Source: Gymnorhina tibicen (Eukaryota; Chordata; Aves; Passeriformes; Artamidae). Taken from it: a DNA stretch of 64,000 nucleotides. Positions 12,204-25,641 of this stretch are shown one piece after another. A model generated the notes under the pieces. That model worked only from the letters and a program-made list of their open reading frames with translations, made no database searches and was not told the origin of the DNA. Where the stretch lies: NCBI GenBank assembly GCA_013399875.1, contig VXAZ01002272.1, positions 434,001-498,000 of the forward strand, in the 5' to 3' direction. Every line of letters starts with the position of its first letter. Position 1 is the first letter of the stretch. The translations under genes and the position numbers were made by a program.

Positions 12204-13661
12204 TTTTGGCACTGTTATCCCAGAGGCACTACCACAGTCACTGATGGGCTCAGCCTTCTTCTGCAGCATGTGTGTCTTGGAGTCTACTGGCATTGGCTCT
12301 GTTGGACACAGGAACCTTCTGGCACCTTCTCACGGAAGTCACCCTTCCGCCACCATAACCTTTGCACACAACCCAAATACATACTGCCAGTAAATACCAT
12401 AAATTTTTTGACTGCCTTCTTACTGGAGTTCCACGTGAAGCACCTGACTCAAGGAGAGGAACTCCAAAGACCTCTGCTGCTCCCATTTGCCAAGCAGACA
12501 CAGGAGAAGTGAGCACCACAGTGTTCTCACTGATCTGTAGGAATACTGGCAGTGCTGCTCGACTTCTGCTTGTCTTCATGAAAACAGACCATCAACTGAT
12601 GGTTGCCCAGCTCCTCCCTTATCTGGGGAGATAATTATCCCCACAGATACTCACAGCAGTGTGATCACACGCTGCTGGAGCCAGGACATTGGTGGGTTTG
12701 GCTTAGTGGCTGGGTCAGGCTGTAGCTGGGATAGACAGAAGGTCTTGATCAGGGTCGGGAAAACCCACGGTCAGAGACCAAAGGAGTACAAACACATTAA
12801 TTTTGAGGACAAGGCAGGGATGTGGGTGCCAGGCTGTGATGCGGAACGTGGGAAGTGCTGGTGTGCCAGAGAAAGCATCAAAGCCCGTGGTCTAGGCTGA
12901 GGCAGAGGCTGGACTCAAATTCCACACCAGAACACAAGAATGCTGAAAAAGGAGGCTGATGAAGCAGGGTTGTTGGGAATGAGTCCCTGAGTATCAGAAA
13001 ATAAGATCAGGAATGAAACGTATAAATTGCAGCGTAATACATAGTTTTAGGAAAATTGGCAAACTCACAGAAAGCCTTCTGTAAAGATGTACCTATCACT
13101 TTCTGATGGTATGGCTGAATTTGGGGCAGCACAATGGGGGACTCCTTTCAGTCATGTGTAAGAAAGGTTGAACCAAAACACAATTTGTATAAGTGAAGAT
13201 AGTAGTGTTTTTTCCTAACTTACTGCAGATGCCTAGGCTTCACTCTTTAAGGACACTGCCACAAATGTGTTTGTAGTGTGTGGTGGTTTCCTTGTGTTGT
13301 CCCTGGTATGGGAGGTACACTGGCACAGAGGGAAGGAAAATACTGTTATGGTGAAATCTGAGCTCTGATTTTACAAAGGTTAATGAAGAAGGTCCTGAGA
13401 GCACTGTTAGAAGAGTAAAATCAGTTCTCTGGGAAACAGCTAAAGCCATAAATTATTACAATTATACACTTGACTGTTTCAGAAAATTAGAATTATTAAC
13501 TTTTCACTGAGGAAAAGAAGGAGGTGTGTGTGTGAAAGCTGGTCTGAAATGTTAAAAGAAGAAAGAGTAATTAGTGAGGTTTCATGTAGATGAAACCAAT
13601 CTCACTTAGGAAGGCTAACTAGCCCCTCATTTTCATGACTGTAATAACATTCATTTATTCC
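12204..13661. repeat. Direct duplication, copy C (1,458 bases)
   Basis: This matches 10315-11772 with no length differences and four substitutions that I can see (12285, 12474, 12748 and 12769, against 10396, 10585, 10859 and 10880). That is about 0.3 percent divergence, at the level of allelic variation. Beyond 13661 the sequence continues into DNA not present after copy A. LTR sequence in it ends at about 12381. Confidence 0.9.
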
Positions 13662-16130
13662 TTGCTGCTGGCAACATAAAGTAGCTTTACAATTAGTGTG
13701 GGATGGGCTCATCTGTGGGTGGCATGTGAGGTAATAACAGTTATTCCTGAGGGGGAAACTCATACCTAGCTACCTAGGCTGTCATATTTTTACCACCACT
13801 AGCACACTCAGTGGACTAGAGTCCTGCACCTGTGGCTCCAGTTTAGCCATGATGGAGTGAGTGTGGGATTTTGAATCTGGATTTCCACTGCATTTTGGCT
13901 CAAACAAATCAAGTGGCTTGCACTGCCTTCTGTAAGGTGGAAACTCAGGTAGAACTAAGCTCAAAAACTTGTATAAATAAATACCCATGTACAGTTTTTG
14001 AGATGTGATGAATCCTGTTGAAATATTCAATGTTAATTCAGTGCTCTGTGTGTGGAAGGGGACAAAGTGGAAACAGAAGTGACTTGATGTTCCTTCAGGC
14101 TGTCTTAGTGTAGAACACAGGTCAGAGGATTTTCCCAGTGGTTTTCACACTAAACCTTGGGTCACAGGAGATGCACAGTCATTTTATTTGATTTGGTTTT
14201 CTGTCCCGTAAATTTAATAATTGTCACTGGGCGTTTGTTTGCCTGTTTTTGTTTTTTTTTTTACTTTTGAGGCACACACAAGGTGCTTTCCCTACAGTTT
14301 GTTTCACAAGACTAGATGATGTTTTGGTGTATGGACTTTAAAATTTTGCGGGTTCAGGGTGAGATTGCCTTAAAAATAGAATCTCTTGCTTATATCAAAT
14401 TGAATTGAGAAGCATTTCTATGTTAAATACAGTTAAATTAATTGAAAGAGTATTTGAAAACAAAGCTATTTCTTCTTTTCTTTTTTCCTCCTCCCAACTT
14501 TACTCCCTGAGCTCTAGGAAAAGCCTATTCATTTGCAAAGCTTCATTCTTCTTTCAGGACTGGTATTTTGGGAAGGCAGTCATATTGTCAGTTGTAAAGG
14601 GGCCCATAAAAACCTGCAATTTTTATTTCTTTTTTTCTACCTAGTGTGTTTGTCCTGCCTGGTTTTGTTGCAGAGAGCATAGAGTGGGGAAGGGGAACAG
14701 GGACAGAGATAATGCAGTGCTTAATTTAATAAAATTTGTTTTTCTGTTTTAAAGCCTGAACTGTTATTGCATGCTTTCTATAACGCTGGCTTTAGAGGAA
14801 TGTTCAAAATAGTGAATGCATTTTCTAGGTTGTAGAGAAGTGCCATTTATTAGGCAGCAGTCACAGGCAATGATAGCAATTTTTTGAGCCTACATGCAGT
14901 ATAATAAGGTTCCAATGACAGTAAATTTTACTGAAATATTTAGTATTACTTAGGAGAACTGCCGATCCACAAATTTCCTAAGCCTGAAGACATGCAGTTG
15001 GTGGGGCCATCATTTGTTGTATCTCCCCCTGCCCCCCTCCCCTTTGATTTACTAATAACTCTGATTATCTTGAAAATTTTCTTCCTTCCCCACCCAACAA
15101 CTGCTTTATAGCTGAGAAAAATAAGCCATTTCCTAACCTTATCCTCTACCTACAGAGGTCATAAAAATTGCTAATGGAAACACTGTTGCCTTCTGTTGTG
15201 TGATTCTAATAGGAAACGGATCACTGCAATTTATGGGGTACTTACCCTTTTCGGTACATGATGAATGGCTCACTTCAAATGATGTTTCCTCATTGATTTC
15301 CTAGTATTTATCACCAGAAAAGACAGAGCAGGAAGAACAGCATTTAAACATGAAGTTGATTTTGAAGATGTCGTCTTTTCACTACTGTGTGAATTCTTGG
15401 CAATACAGCATTTGCTGTAGTAGAGGAGCAAAAGATGTGAAGTCAGTTTTTTACATTGCTCTTAAGATTAGGTCTCTAAACCCACTTTTTGTTATGTTGT
15501 ATTAGCTTTCTTGCCTGTTCTTTGGTAGGGAGAGTGAGAGGCTTACTCTATGTAGAGGTTTTGCTCATACTCAGCTGATTTGTTGCCACGTTCTTGAAAC
15601 AAGCACATGTGATATTTATATGTCAGTAGTCTCTTTGCTGAAAAGCTCTTTGGGATATTTTCAGTTAATTCCCAGGAAAATCTATATGCAAATAAATTCT
15701 ATGTAATATTTAGCAGGTGACTGAAATATTTGTATTGGTGTGATGTTGTTTTATTTTGCTACATGAAGTATTAGAAGAGACCCTCTGAGTCTGTTCAGTT
15801 TCTATCTGGCTGGGCTGGATGGAATCAAAATAAAAACTGTCCCCTTAGTTTCTGCAGTGTTCATACAATTGTTTTCTGTGCGTTGCTGCATGAATCACTG
15901 GGCAAAACCACGTGTAAGCAAGGTAGATCATGGGCAGATGCAATCCTACAAAATAGGTTTGTTTTTAAATTGCCAAGAGTAGAAATTTGATACATCCCTG
16001 TGCCACATAGGATAACTTGGTTCAATTTAGAAGCATATTGCAGTTTTGCTGTTTGTAAGACTGGCTTAAATGTCAGTGCCTTGAAAGTCTTTGAATGCTG
16101 CAAATGGTTATAGGTCTGCAGTAGCTAAAA

Positions 16131-16192
16131 TTTACATCTTTTTAAATGGCAGTGTTTTTAAATGTCATCTTTTTACATCTTTTTAAATGGCA
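16131..16192. repeat. 21-base direct repeat, 41 bases apart
   Basis: TTTACATCTTTTTAAATGGCA occurs at 16131-16151 and again at 16172-16192, with a partial version between them. This is a local tandem duplication in AT-rich non-coding DNA. Confidence 0.85.
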
Positions 16193-17044
16193 ACTTGTTT
16201 GCATTCTTCATTTTCAGAGAATCCAATATTGGCTATTTTGATAGCAAAGATGAGGCTATGTTGGTTCAAAAAAAGTGTGGAGTTTCACAAGTCACTTTGA
16301 TAGTTACTACTGCAATTAGGTTTACTATTAAATGGATATAAACTGATTTTTCATTAAAACACTGTATGAAATCATTGATGTAAAATGCACCTGTTCCAGA
16401 GAACTTGTAATAATTTTAACTTTCACTACGTACGAGCACATCTGTAGACCATACTCTTACATTATTTATCTGCTTCTTGAGATTTGTGATTATAGCTTTG
16501 CTCTTTTCTTTCTTATTGTAATGTGGTTTACAAATTTTTAGTTCCAACCATGATGCAAACAATGGAAGTGAAGAATAAAATCTGCAGGCTTTGAAGTCTG
16601 TGCAGTTTCCATTTTTTTTCTCTTTTTCTGAAAACTGTGTTGAATAAATCTCTAAACAAGGCTGCACACAGATGACTGACAAAAAATATTTTGTATTGTC
16701 TACTTCCATTTCTAAGCATTATAGAATTGGTCTTCAGACGCCTCTGGTGTAAACACACTGGATGTCAAAACAGGTGAAGACTATCCTACCTCTCTGATCA
16801 TATTTGCTCCAAAATGGGCCTTGTATAATGCACAATTTCTTTCTAAATGAAAAAGCACTTTTCTAGAAAACCATTGCTTTCAGCTGTCCTTTCCAAAATC
16901 AGTATTACCAAGTATTCTGTACTTAACTTCACCTGCTTTCTCATGTCACACTGCAGTTACTTTCAAAAGAAGAACTGTAATATTTGTGTGAGATGTCTCA
17001 CATAAATAACAACAAAAAACTAGTTACCAGCCTTGCAGAACACT

Positions 17045-17089
17045 AGATTATATGTTAATTTCAGATTATATGTTAATTAGATGTTAATT
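17045..17089. repeat. 18-base-period short tandem repeat
   Basis: AGATTATATGTTAATT occurs at 17045-17060 and 17063-17078, followed by the shortened unit AGATGTTAATT at 17079-17089. Confidence 0.85.
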
Positions 17090-20000
17090 CATGTTCTGGG
17101 CTAAAAGTTGGCCTATAAAGGGTTGCCTCAATTCCCACAGTGTTCAAGTGGAGCCACCACCGTGAGTGATTAATCTGTGCTCCCTTTGGAAGCAGATGTT
17201 AATTGGTTGGACACTGAGTAATGATGGTGTGAAGAATAGGTGCAGCTTTAGATCTGTGTAATATTAGAACTTAAAAGATAATTGAAACAGTATCTTCGAA
17301 ACACAGAAATATTATGTGACTTGTTAATAGGCATGGAATAAAAGACATTCTTACCTTGGGTATGTGTAAGGATATGGGTGGAGAAAGCGAAAGAAAAAAT
17401 ATAATTGGTTTTCTCTACTGTACTTCAATGAAAAACAAGCATAATTCATTTCAACATATCTGCTTTTCTTTGTAACTTAGGGTTTGGTGTACATGCTTGA
17501 GTGGCAGAGAACAAAATGTACTTTTTGAAGATAAGAAGTGTTCTAAATAATGAGAACAACATGCACTGAACAAGCACCAATCATTCAGACACCTCTCTAA
17601 ATTACACATGTTGAATTTAAGTGACTTAAAGTAATAATCTAAAAATACATAGAACCTCTTTTTTCTGCATCCTGCTTTCAGAACTTACGTTCTTATTGTG
17701 CATCAAACAGCTGTTGATGGCAAGTCTCTAAGTGACTCAGCCCAAATCTGAGCTGAATAGTATTTTGGAATGAACAATTCCTAGTCTTTGCTCTTCTAAA
17801 CCAGCCTTGTCTCTGAAAATGATAAACATCTGTACTTGCAGTCTTGCCTTTTGCTCTTGCTGGTGGCATGGCCTGCATTGAAAATCCCAGGTCTGGAGAT
17901 CCTGATATTTTGCTGCAGCTAACTGAGCATCTGAATCTTGATAGTCACAGAGCTGCAATGGGCATGTTTTTAAGGTTGGAAACAATGCTGGTTTAGAATA
18001 GTGCTGGTGAGTGTTGCTGGAAGATATGTCAGTCAGGGGATTTCAAAACAAGGGCAATTGCAGTAAAACTTTGGCAGAATTTTAATAAGTTACATTTGCT
18101 TAAAGAGTGTTCAACCTTACTTAATTTGTATTTTTACCTTCTTATTATCTGCCTCACACTGTTAATATGTAAATATAAGAGCTGATTACAAAAGAGATGA
18201 TGTAGATTCATGAAGTATTTTAGCAATGCTACCCAATTCTTTCATTGCCTTTGCAGTAACCCTTGGCAGAGCTTCATGGAACTGCCGACCTCACTGGAAA
18301 ATAGTGACCTGAATTATTAAAACCACTTATGGCTAGGAGTAGTTTTATGAAAGCTTTGGATATGATTTGGATTTTCTTTATTCAAATAATTTATACTAAT
18401 CATCTTAAATTATAAATCAGTAGTTTATCAAGAACTTTGAAAAACATTTGTATTGCTGTCTGTCTTTTAGAGCATAGGTGGGAGAGACTCTTGTAATTGA
18501 GAGGAATCATGTTTTCATTGGTAATTCTAGTGGGAGGTTGTTTTTTGAGGTTTTTTGTGAGAAAAGAAATTAAATGGGTGACTACTACTGGTCATGTTTG
18601 AAAGTCTTATTTTACTGTAATCTGAAAAGCATTGGGTTTTTTTCATTGAAGCTGAATGTTTAAACAGACGATTCTGTTGTAAATGAGAGTAACTTATTGC
18701 TTTGAGTTCCAAAAGGGCAGATTTCATTTAATCTTTGCTAGCTGTGCACCACAGAAGAGCGCTCCACTGGGCTTTTCTTCTGCAGGTACTGGGTTCTGCA
18801 TAGCCAGAAGGTGCAGCTGTGGCTGTAATCAAAAATTCAGAGGAACTGTGTTAGGCAGTGCTACCTTCCAGTGTGTTCCTCACTACTTAGTGCTGTTAAA
18901 TAAATATCGACTAAACCTGTTATATGTACTGGGCTTTCATCTGTTTATTCTATGCCTTGTGTTTTCTTTCTGTGTTGTTTTCTGCTCTATCTGAACCAAA
19001 CGTTACTTGTTCGTTGTTTAGTAACTTGTCGTTTCCCTGCTTTTTTTTTTGGTGTGTGTGTGTGAAGTCAAAACTCCTGGCCTCTAAATGAGTTGGCAAA
19101 GAAAAAAGTTGCACAACCTGTTGTGAAACTTCATCACCATCACTCACCTCTAGTACAGAAATACGTTTTGTTTACAAAAATGCAAACTAACAAGTATTTG
19201 CATGTTTAGTGCTCAGGGACATGACTTTTATTTTTATGCATCAGAACTTAATCGTAAGCTCAGTAAAACTGTCTGCTTGGATAAAGCTGATAGCAGCGTC
19301 TTGTCCATCAGTATAGGGATGGAAAGTCGTGTCCTTTGCTGTCTGAAGGGAAACTGTAGTATCCTACAAACAGCTGACTGGTGAAACCCCCCTCAGAGGG
19401 TCAGCATGAAGAAGATGTCAGTCAGAATATTCTTTTTCAATACTCTGAGGAGTCATTCAGCTTCAGGGTGGAGCTTCACTGTTGGAGTCAGCTTTCGCTT
19501 TAATGCTCCTCCAGAGACTGACATACCACCTATAGCTCCCGGTGTTAATAGGACTGCACCTCCCTCTATCTGCAATTCAGACATCAGGATGGGAAGAAGC
19601 ATTTGATCTGGTTAAAACCTGTCACGGTGCTGTAAATTATGACTTAAGCAAACCAGGAAGTACTAGTGGAGGCTGCTAGTAAAGAAGCAAGCAAAGTCTC
19701 TATCCATAGCTTTTCTTTGCTGAAATGAATTCATTGCCCAAGTGCCCTTTGGCCTCATCTTTCCAAAGAAATTCTGTGTTTCTAGTGAAGAGAACCTCAC
19801 GTTCAAACTCTGCTAGCTGGTACCTAAGTGCCCAGGAGGTATTTAGCATGGGGAGGAAAATGTTTGTACTCACTGTTGTGACTGTTACTTCTAACACAAA
19901 AGCATCCACAACTCTGCTCCATGAATTTGCTTTAAATGAATGTGCATATGCTAACAATTTTCTGCTTAATATATACAGGGGGATTGCACCAGTAACAAAT

Positions 20001-23000
20001 GCACTGCCTTCTTTTAAATTAGCAACTTACTGTAAGGAATTTACTGTATGTAGATGTTCTGATCCATTCTACCATCATACAGAAAACCCACAAACAGGGT
20101 ATTTCTTCGTATGTTTTTTCAGTGCAGTGCAAAGGTACCCAAATGTGACTGTTTAGAGAAAGGTTGGACTTGAATAGACACTGACCCGAGGACAGCAAGG
20201 AGCTCCATGTGAGCTATCCAGTCCACTGCTCAGAACATGATGCCCACAAAGCTGCCTGCAGCCGTGGGTGGGCTCTTTCTGCTTCTTGAGCTGCCTCCTC
20301 CCTCCAGATATCTTTGCTCTGCATGTGCTGGGAAGATACAGCCTAGTCAGGGCTGTATATCACCTCCAAGCTTTGTTAACAAAAGAAACAGACTCAAAGG
20401 CATGTCTTATCTTTGCAGGAGCTACTGCAGGTCCCAGTGCTCTCCCATTCCACCACTGGAGGAGAGCTACTCCTTTCCTTTCAGGCATATAGTGCAAAAT
20501 TCATCAGTCAAATACTGAAATTTTTGTATTTGTTGTTAAACTGCACCTCTGACTGACAGACCTTCAGCTTGCTTTTGGGTTTTGCAAGTAAGAAAGGGAA
20601 TACAGACCTGTTAGACAAGCAACACTAGCAATTCTTGCGTAGTTGGAGTCTCATTGAAAATAACCCTTTGCAGTTCTCCAGTGATCTTTAATGCCCTTGT
20701 CCAGTTCCTGTGATCCAGTAATACTCTGTACTGTGGCAGTAAACACTTCATAAATTTTTGCCACTGACTTGACAACAGAGAGAGGAAGTGTTCAGCTGAG
20801 GAGTAGAGAGCTTTTATGGACAGAAAACTGTGATCTCCTCTACTCTGGGGAATTCACCTTTGCCTGGCCTGGGCATTTGTAAAGCCTGCAACTTACCATT
20901 TATTGATCTATGTTTTCTCCCCCTCTAGTTTGACTCAGCATTCCTAGTTTTAAGAAAACATGTCAGACTGCAATCCAGACAAAAGCATTATTATTTCTGA
21001 GGCAAACAAGATGGCTCGGGTATGAAGGAAGGCAGCTTTTTTGGTAGCTTACACTGGGGGAGTGAGGAAGAAAGGACACAGTCTTACTTGTATTTTCACA
21101 TCCCTTATATGACAATCTGCATTAGTAGTGTTTGATATTTAGATTAGAGAATAACCTCAAATTCTGTACCCTGAAGTTCCAATATTCCTTTGGTTTTCCA
21201 TAGCCTTGTGTTCCATAGCCCTTTGTTCATGTTTACCTTTCCTCTGGACTCAGATTGCCTAGCCTTGCTGCTCTGTGTCTCATCAATTCCAGTCTAGTCC
21301 CTTCCAGTGTAGAAAGCCCTCTTTCTTCTTTAGCAACGTGCAGCAGAGACCACCTTGCTTCTTCCACCTATGTCCCTCTTGCCTCCCAACCAGCATCCTC
21401 CCTGCATTTAACCATGGGTCTTTGGATCTGGATGGTCTCTTCAGCCGGGCCAGTGTTCCCCATCTCTGCTGGCACAAGGATCTATCTTGTTGGCACAAGG
21501 ACCAAGAGGTCTGTTGATTCCTGAACCCAGATGGGGAAACTATATAAGGAAAAGCAGGAGACTGCAGGCGGCTGCTCCTATTGTTGCCTCAACATCTGCA
21601 AACATAAAATGCTGGTGAAGAGACAGGGAGATCTTCCTCTGGGTTGTGGCTTACAGTATTCTTGAGAGAAAGAACATGTAATTTTTTACACTTGCTCTGA
21701 CATCAACAATATTTAACTGCTCCAGCCTGGTTGGTATCCCTTGAAATTTCATGCAGTTTATGGCAAGAACACCATGTTCACTTTTTGAATGGCTAGTTTT
21801 ACTCACAGAGATAAATAGTGGTAGTTGTTCTGGTGTAAATGAATGAAAGAAGACTGCTTGGAGAACTGGTCTGGGCCAGATAGCACAGGCAGTTATTTTT
21901 ATAGAAGGGCAAGTCCTGAATGAAACAGTCAAGGTCAGAGTGGTGTAGCTAAACCTAGGACTTTACCAAGTTCCTCTGACCCATATGAAGGTCTTTTTCT
22001 TGGCAACTTCAGTAAGAAAACACTGGCTCTTGTACACCTCTGCCTTGGTTGTTACATTGGTGAGACATAGATTGTGGTCTGATTTATGTCTGAAATGGAT
22101 CACCAAGAACTGAGTTGGACTTGCCCTGGCTGGCAACAGTTCACAGAGTGCCATGCCCTGGGCCTCTGTGACGTGGACTGGTTTCCTCTGTGACCAGCAA
22201 TTATCAAAGAATTAGAGTTTTTAAAAGACGTGATCAACACAATGTCCACCCTTTATGTAAGTATAGAAAATAATTAAGTGAACATATAATTATGCCCAAA
22301 TATTTTGCTTATCTTTTTGGGAAGGTGAGAGAGATGAGTGGAGAGAAACTACAAAATAGATACAAATATATATAATGTACATATAAGAAAAATATGTATT
22401 TCTGCATGCAAAACCAGTGATTTGTATATTAAGTATCTGCTTGTGAGGAGTGTGCAGAATCTTCTTGATGTCAGAACACCTGTAGTTTGGTTACACCAAA
22501 TCAGTATCCTCAAAGATATGTTAATAGCTTGGGGTTTGGTGTATTTTGTAGTATATGGTACCCCCCTTTTAGGAGCCATTGTATAATGTTTTCCTCTCAA
22601 AAACCGGAGTTCCTCACAATCTTTACAGTAAGATATGTTAAAACTTGGGGTCAGTAAAGTAAGAGGAGGAAATTTCAACTACATTATAAGAAAAATTATT
22701 TTGATTAATCAGGAATACCTAGCAGGCCCAGGGAGAGAAGGAAAGTGTATGATCCTGCTCACAAGGGAAAGTGAGAAGCAACCATAATTCAATTCAGAAA
22801 GCGTAATCTCTGCAAAACTTTTTTCCTTTACAATTTCTACACTTTCGGTGCACAATAATACTGACTGTCTCTACAATTTGTCTGGATTTTAAATCAGATC
22901 AGTGTAATTAGCTAACTTTACTTATTAGCTTGAGCTGACTCTAGTGGCACAATGGTTGAATTGGTTGCCATTATATTTGTTTAACTGCTGTAAAGTAAGA

Positions 23001-25613
23001 TTCTAACAATAGGTTCCTACACTTAAATAGCTCTGTCGAGCACTGGTGCCCTATCAGTCAGTCAGACCTTTCCCTCCTGCTGTCTCCTCTGGTAGACAGT
23101 TCTGCTGATGTGGGGACTCTGGAAGAAGAGATCAGGAAGAAGGGATGACGGATAAAGACCATCTCCTGTCTTGGGAGGAAATAAGAAAAATCCTTTCTTT
23201 GACTATCAACAAGCTGCTTTGTCAAGGTGTCAGAAGATTAATTATGCTCACGCAAGAGGCGAGAGTGGCTGTTTTCCGTGCCGGTTTTGGTGTAATGGGG
23301 TGGCATTCTTCTGAACTGTGGCAGAGAATTGCAAAGAAAGAGGCTTAAGAGATTTCAGCCCCCTAACATCACTGTCCGTAAGCGTTTGTAAAGCTCTTAG
23401 GCACACATCCCCAGTACTGTGAAGTTCTGCCAGTAACTGATTAATCAAAGTGTTTGTTTCGAGTGCAGTATGGACTTGATCTCGTGAAACATTTGGTGCC
23501 AACCGCTGTTAAAGCCTGTCAGCATTATGGGTAGCTAGGGTTCTTTAGACAGAGAAAGCTTTCAATGAAAAGATGCAGAAAACCTTTCCACAGCATAACT
23601 GTGAACATGAAAACCTGCAACCACTCACTAGCTTTTGGAGTTTTTAAATCATTAAAAGGGAAAATCTCCAGTAAACGTTTGGAGTATTTTATTTCAGAGC
23701 TGAGCAAATCTGCTTCATGTTTTCTTTTATCCATCATGCTTTTGTATGTTTTTGAATAAATTGAGGTATAATAAGAAATGTATGATCTTACACTTTGAAG
23801 TAATCTTTTTGGGAATAAGTAAAATGTGCTAACTTTAATTCTGAGCAAATTAGGTTTAGGTAAAAAAGAAAAAGTGGGGGTTTTCCTTAGAATAAATCTA
23901 AATCGTAGACTTGAAGAAATTCACTACTTGAAATATGAGGTGGTTTTTACTAAGTCACTCGATATATTAAATAAATATCTTCAAAAGATTTTTAAATTTT
24001 GAACAAACTATGTCAGTAAAAGGACTCCTTTCATCTGGCCTAATCTGTCTCACTTAACGCCATGCTCAGGTGAAGAAGAGCATTTTTGCAATCTGATGAT
24101 TTGATGCAATCTTGGGGTTTTTTCTTGAAAGGGTCAAGTCTTGAGTTAATAAAAGGGAGAGTTAAAGATCACTTTATTAGTTTTGGTTTAAGATGTTTTG
24201 AACTCTAGTACACTGTAGTTGAAACTGTAACAAAACCAAACGTTTTAAACATGGCTGTGCCTGACCTTGAAATGCTGCTGATAAAAGCTAATGCTGTTAA
24301 ATTGCATGCAAAATTAACCCTCATTTCCAAATGCTTTGTGTGTGTGTTTCCTGTAGGATAGGCTTTGATCCTGCCAAGCAACACTTCTTTTACAATCAGT
24401 TATTTTTTAATGAAGGAAAATCAATGAACAAGTTTCAGTAGCTGATTTCAGCAGTAATGAAATGAAATGTTTTGTTTTACATCCTCCTGCCACTGTGCTT
24501 TGTCTACTGTATCAGATGCCTGACATGATCCAGTGTTTTTTGTGTAGAGGTAATGGTGATTTTCAACTTAAAACTTTATTTTCACATGTGTAAACCTTAT
24601 CAAGGATTACAAGTTCATGTGAGAAAGGCACAGGAAACTGGTTTATAGACTGGGCAAGGAATACTTTCTGAAGCAGTCGTTTTTGGGGGTTTTTTAAAGT
24701 CTTAATGAGGCTTAGCATCAGTAAAGTGGGGGTTTAATCTAAATCAAGAGAAAAAAATGTTAACTGCCTCACAAGTGCTTTTTTCTTGACGCATCCAGGT
24801 TCCCATTATTTTAGCAGTTGTCCATTTTGGAGTGTTTGTTTTTATTCAGAAGTTATGCTGCAGGAACATGTGCCTGCGCAATCCAGGGGTTTTTGATTTG
24901 CATCTTTTGAGAAATACAGACTTGGCATGAGATTTAACGGGATGTAATCATGTGCCTTTTTGGACCAGCAGGCCTGCATAGCTCTCGTGGTGTAAACTCC
25001 CACTAAAATCAGACAACAGACATGAGGAGAAACTGCTCACATATAGATGCTGACTTTCTGTTCTTGTCTGCTGAGGACCTCGAGTGTTCTCTTTTTAAAA
25101 TGAAAGTGGCTCTTTTTATCCTCTGACAAATGAACTGTCGTCTGCATAAGTTCATTTGAGGGGGACATTATCTTCCTGTGTGAACTTTGGCGGGAAGTGC
25201 TTTCAGGCCATAAAGTGAATCATTGGTCTCCCTGGGCTGAAGCTGATATCTTGGCCTCTCTCCCTGGCATCTCCTCCAGGATGTTTAGATGCCTCTGTCA
25301 TGTGTCTTTTCTCTGCCACTGAGCATGGGCCACCCAGACAATGGCTGTGTCCTGTGTAAGGTCTCTGACCCAGCAGTATTACCTTTTCATTTGGAGAGGG
25401 AAATACCGCTGTCCAAGCCTTCACCTTCCATCTGCACCACATCACGACCACATTCATTGGACTGGGCAAATGTCTCCTTATGCCTGGTCAGTGTGGCAAT
25501 TGTTTTCTGAGTCTGTCACCTTGATTGTGTTACCTTTCTTTTTGCACTTCTCTGCCAGCATTTTTTTGGTCTCTATAACGTCAGACCTAAGCTCTTTATC
25601 TTTTCTTTCAAGG

Positions 25614-25641
25614 CCCTCAGAAAACCCCCAAACCCTGAGGG
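25614..25641. repeat. Compact inverted repeat with an alternative pairing
   Basis: CCCTCAG at 25614-25620 can pair with CTGAGGG at 25635-25641. The A-rich arm GAAAACCC can instead pair with the following GGGTTTT, so two mutually exclusive hairpins are possible. No role is assigned. Confidence 0.4.

Noticed and set aside
11746..12393. 215-residue open frame containing X residues
   Set aside because: It reads through two N joins of duplicated LTR sequence, so it is an assembly product.
19049..19066. Short (TG)n run after poly-T
   Set aside because: Too short to be a useful microsatellite call.
19725..20156. 143-residue open frame on the plus strand
   Set aside because: No recognisable domain and biased composition; antisense frames overlap it. 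Treated as chance.
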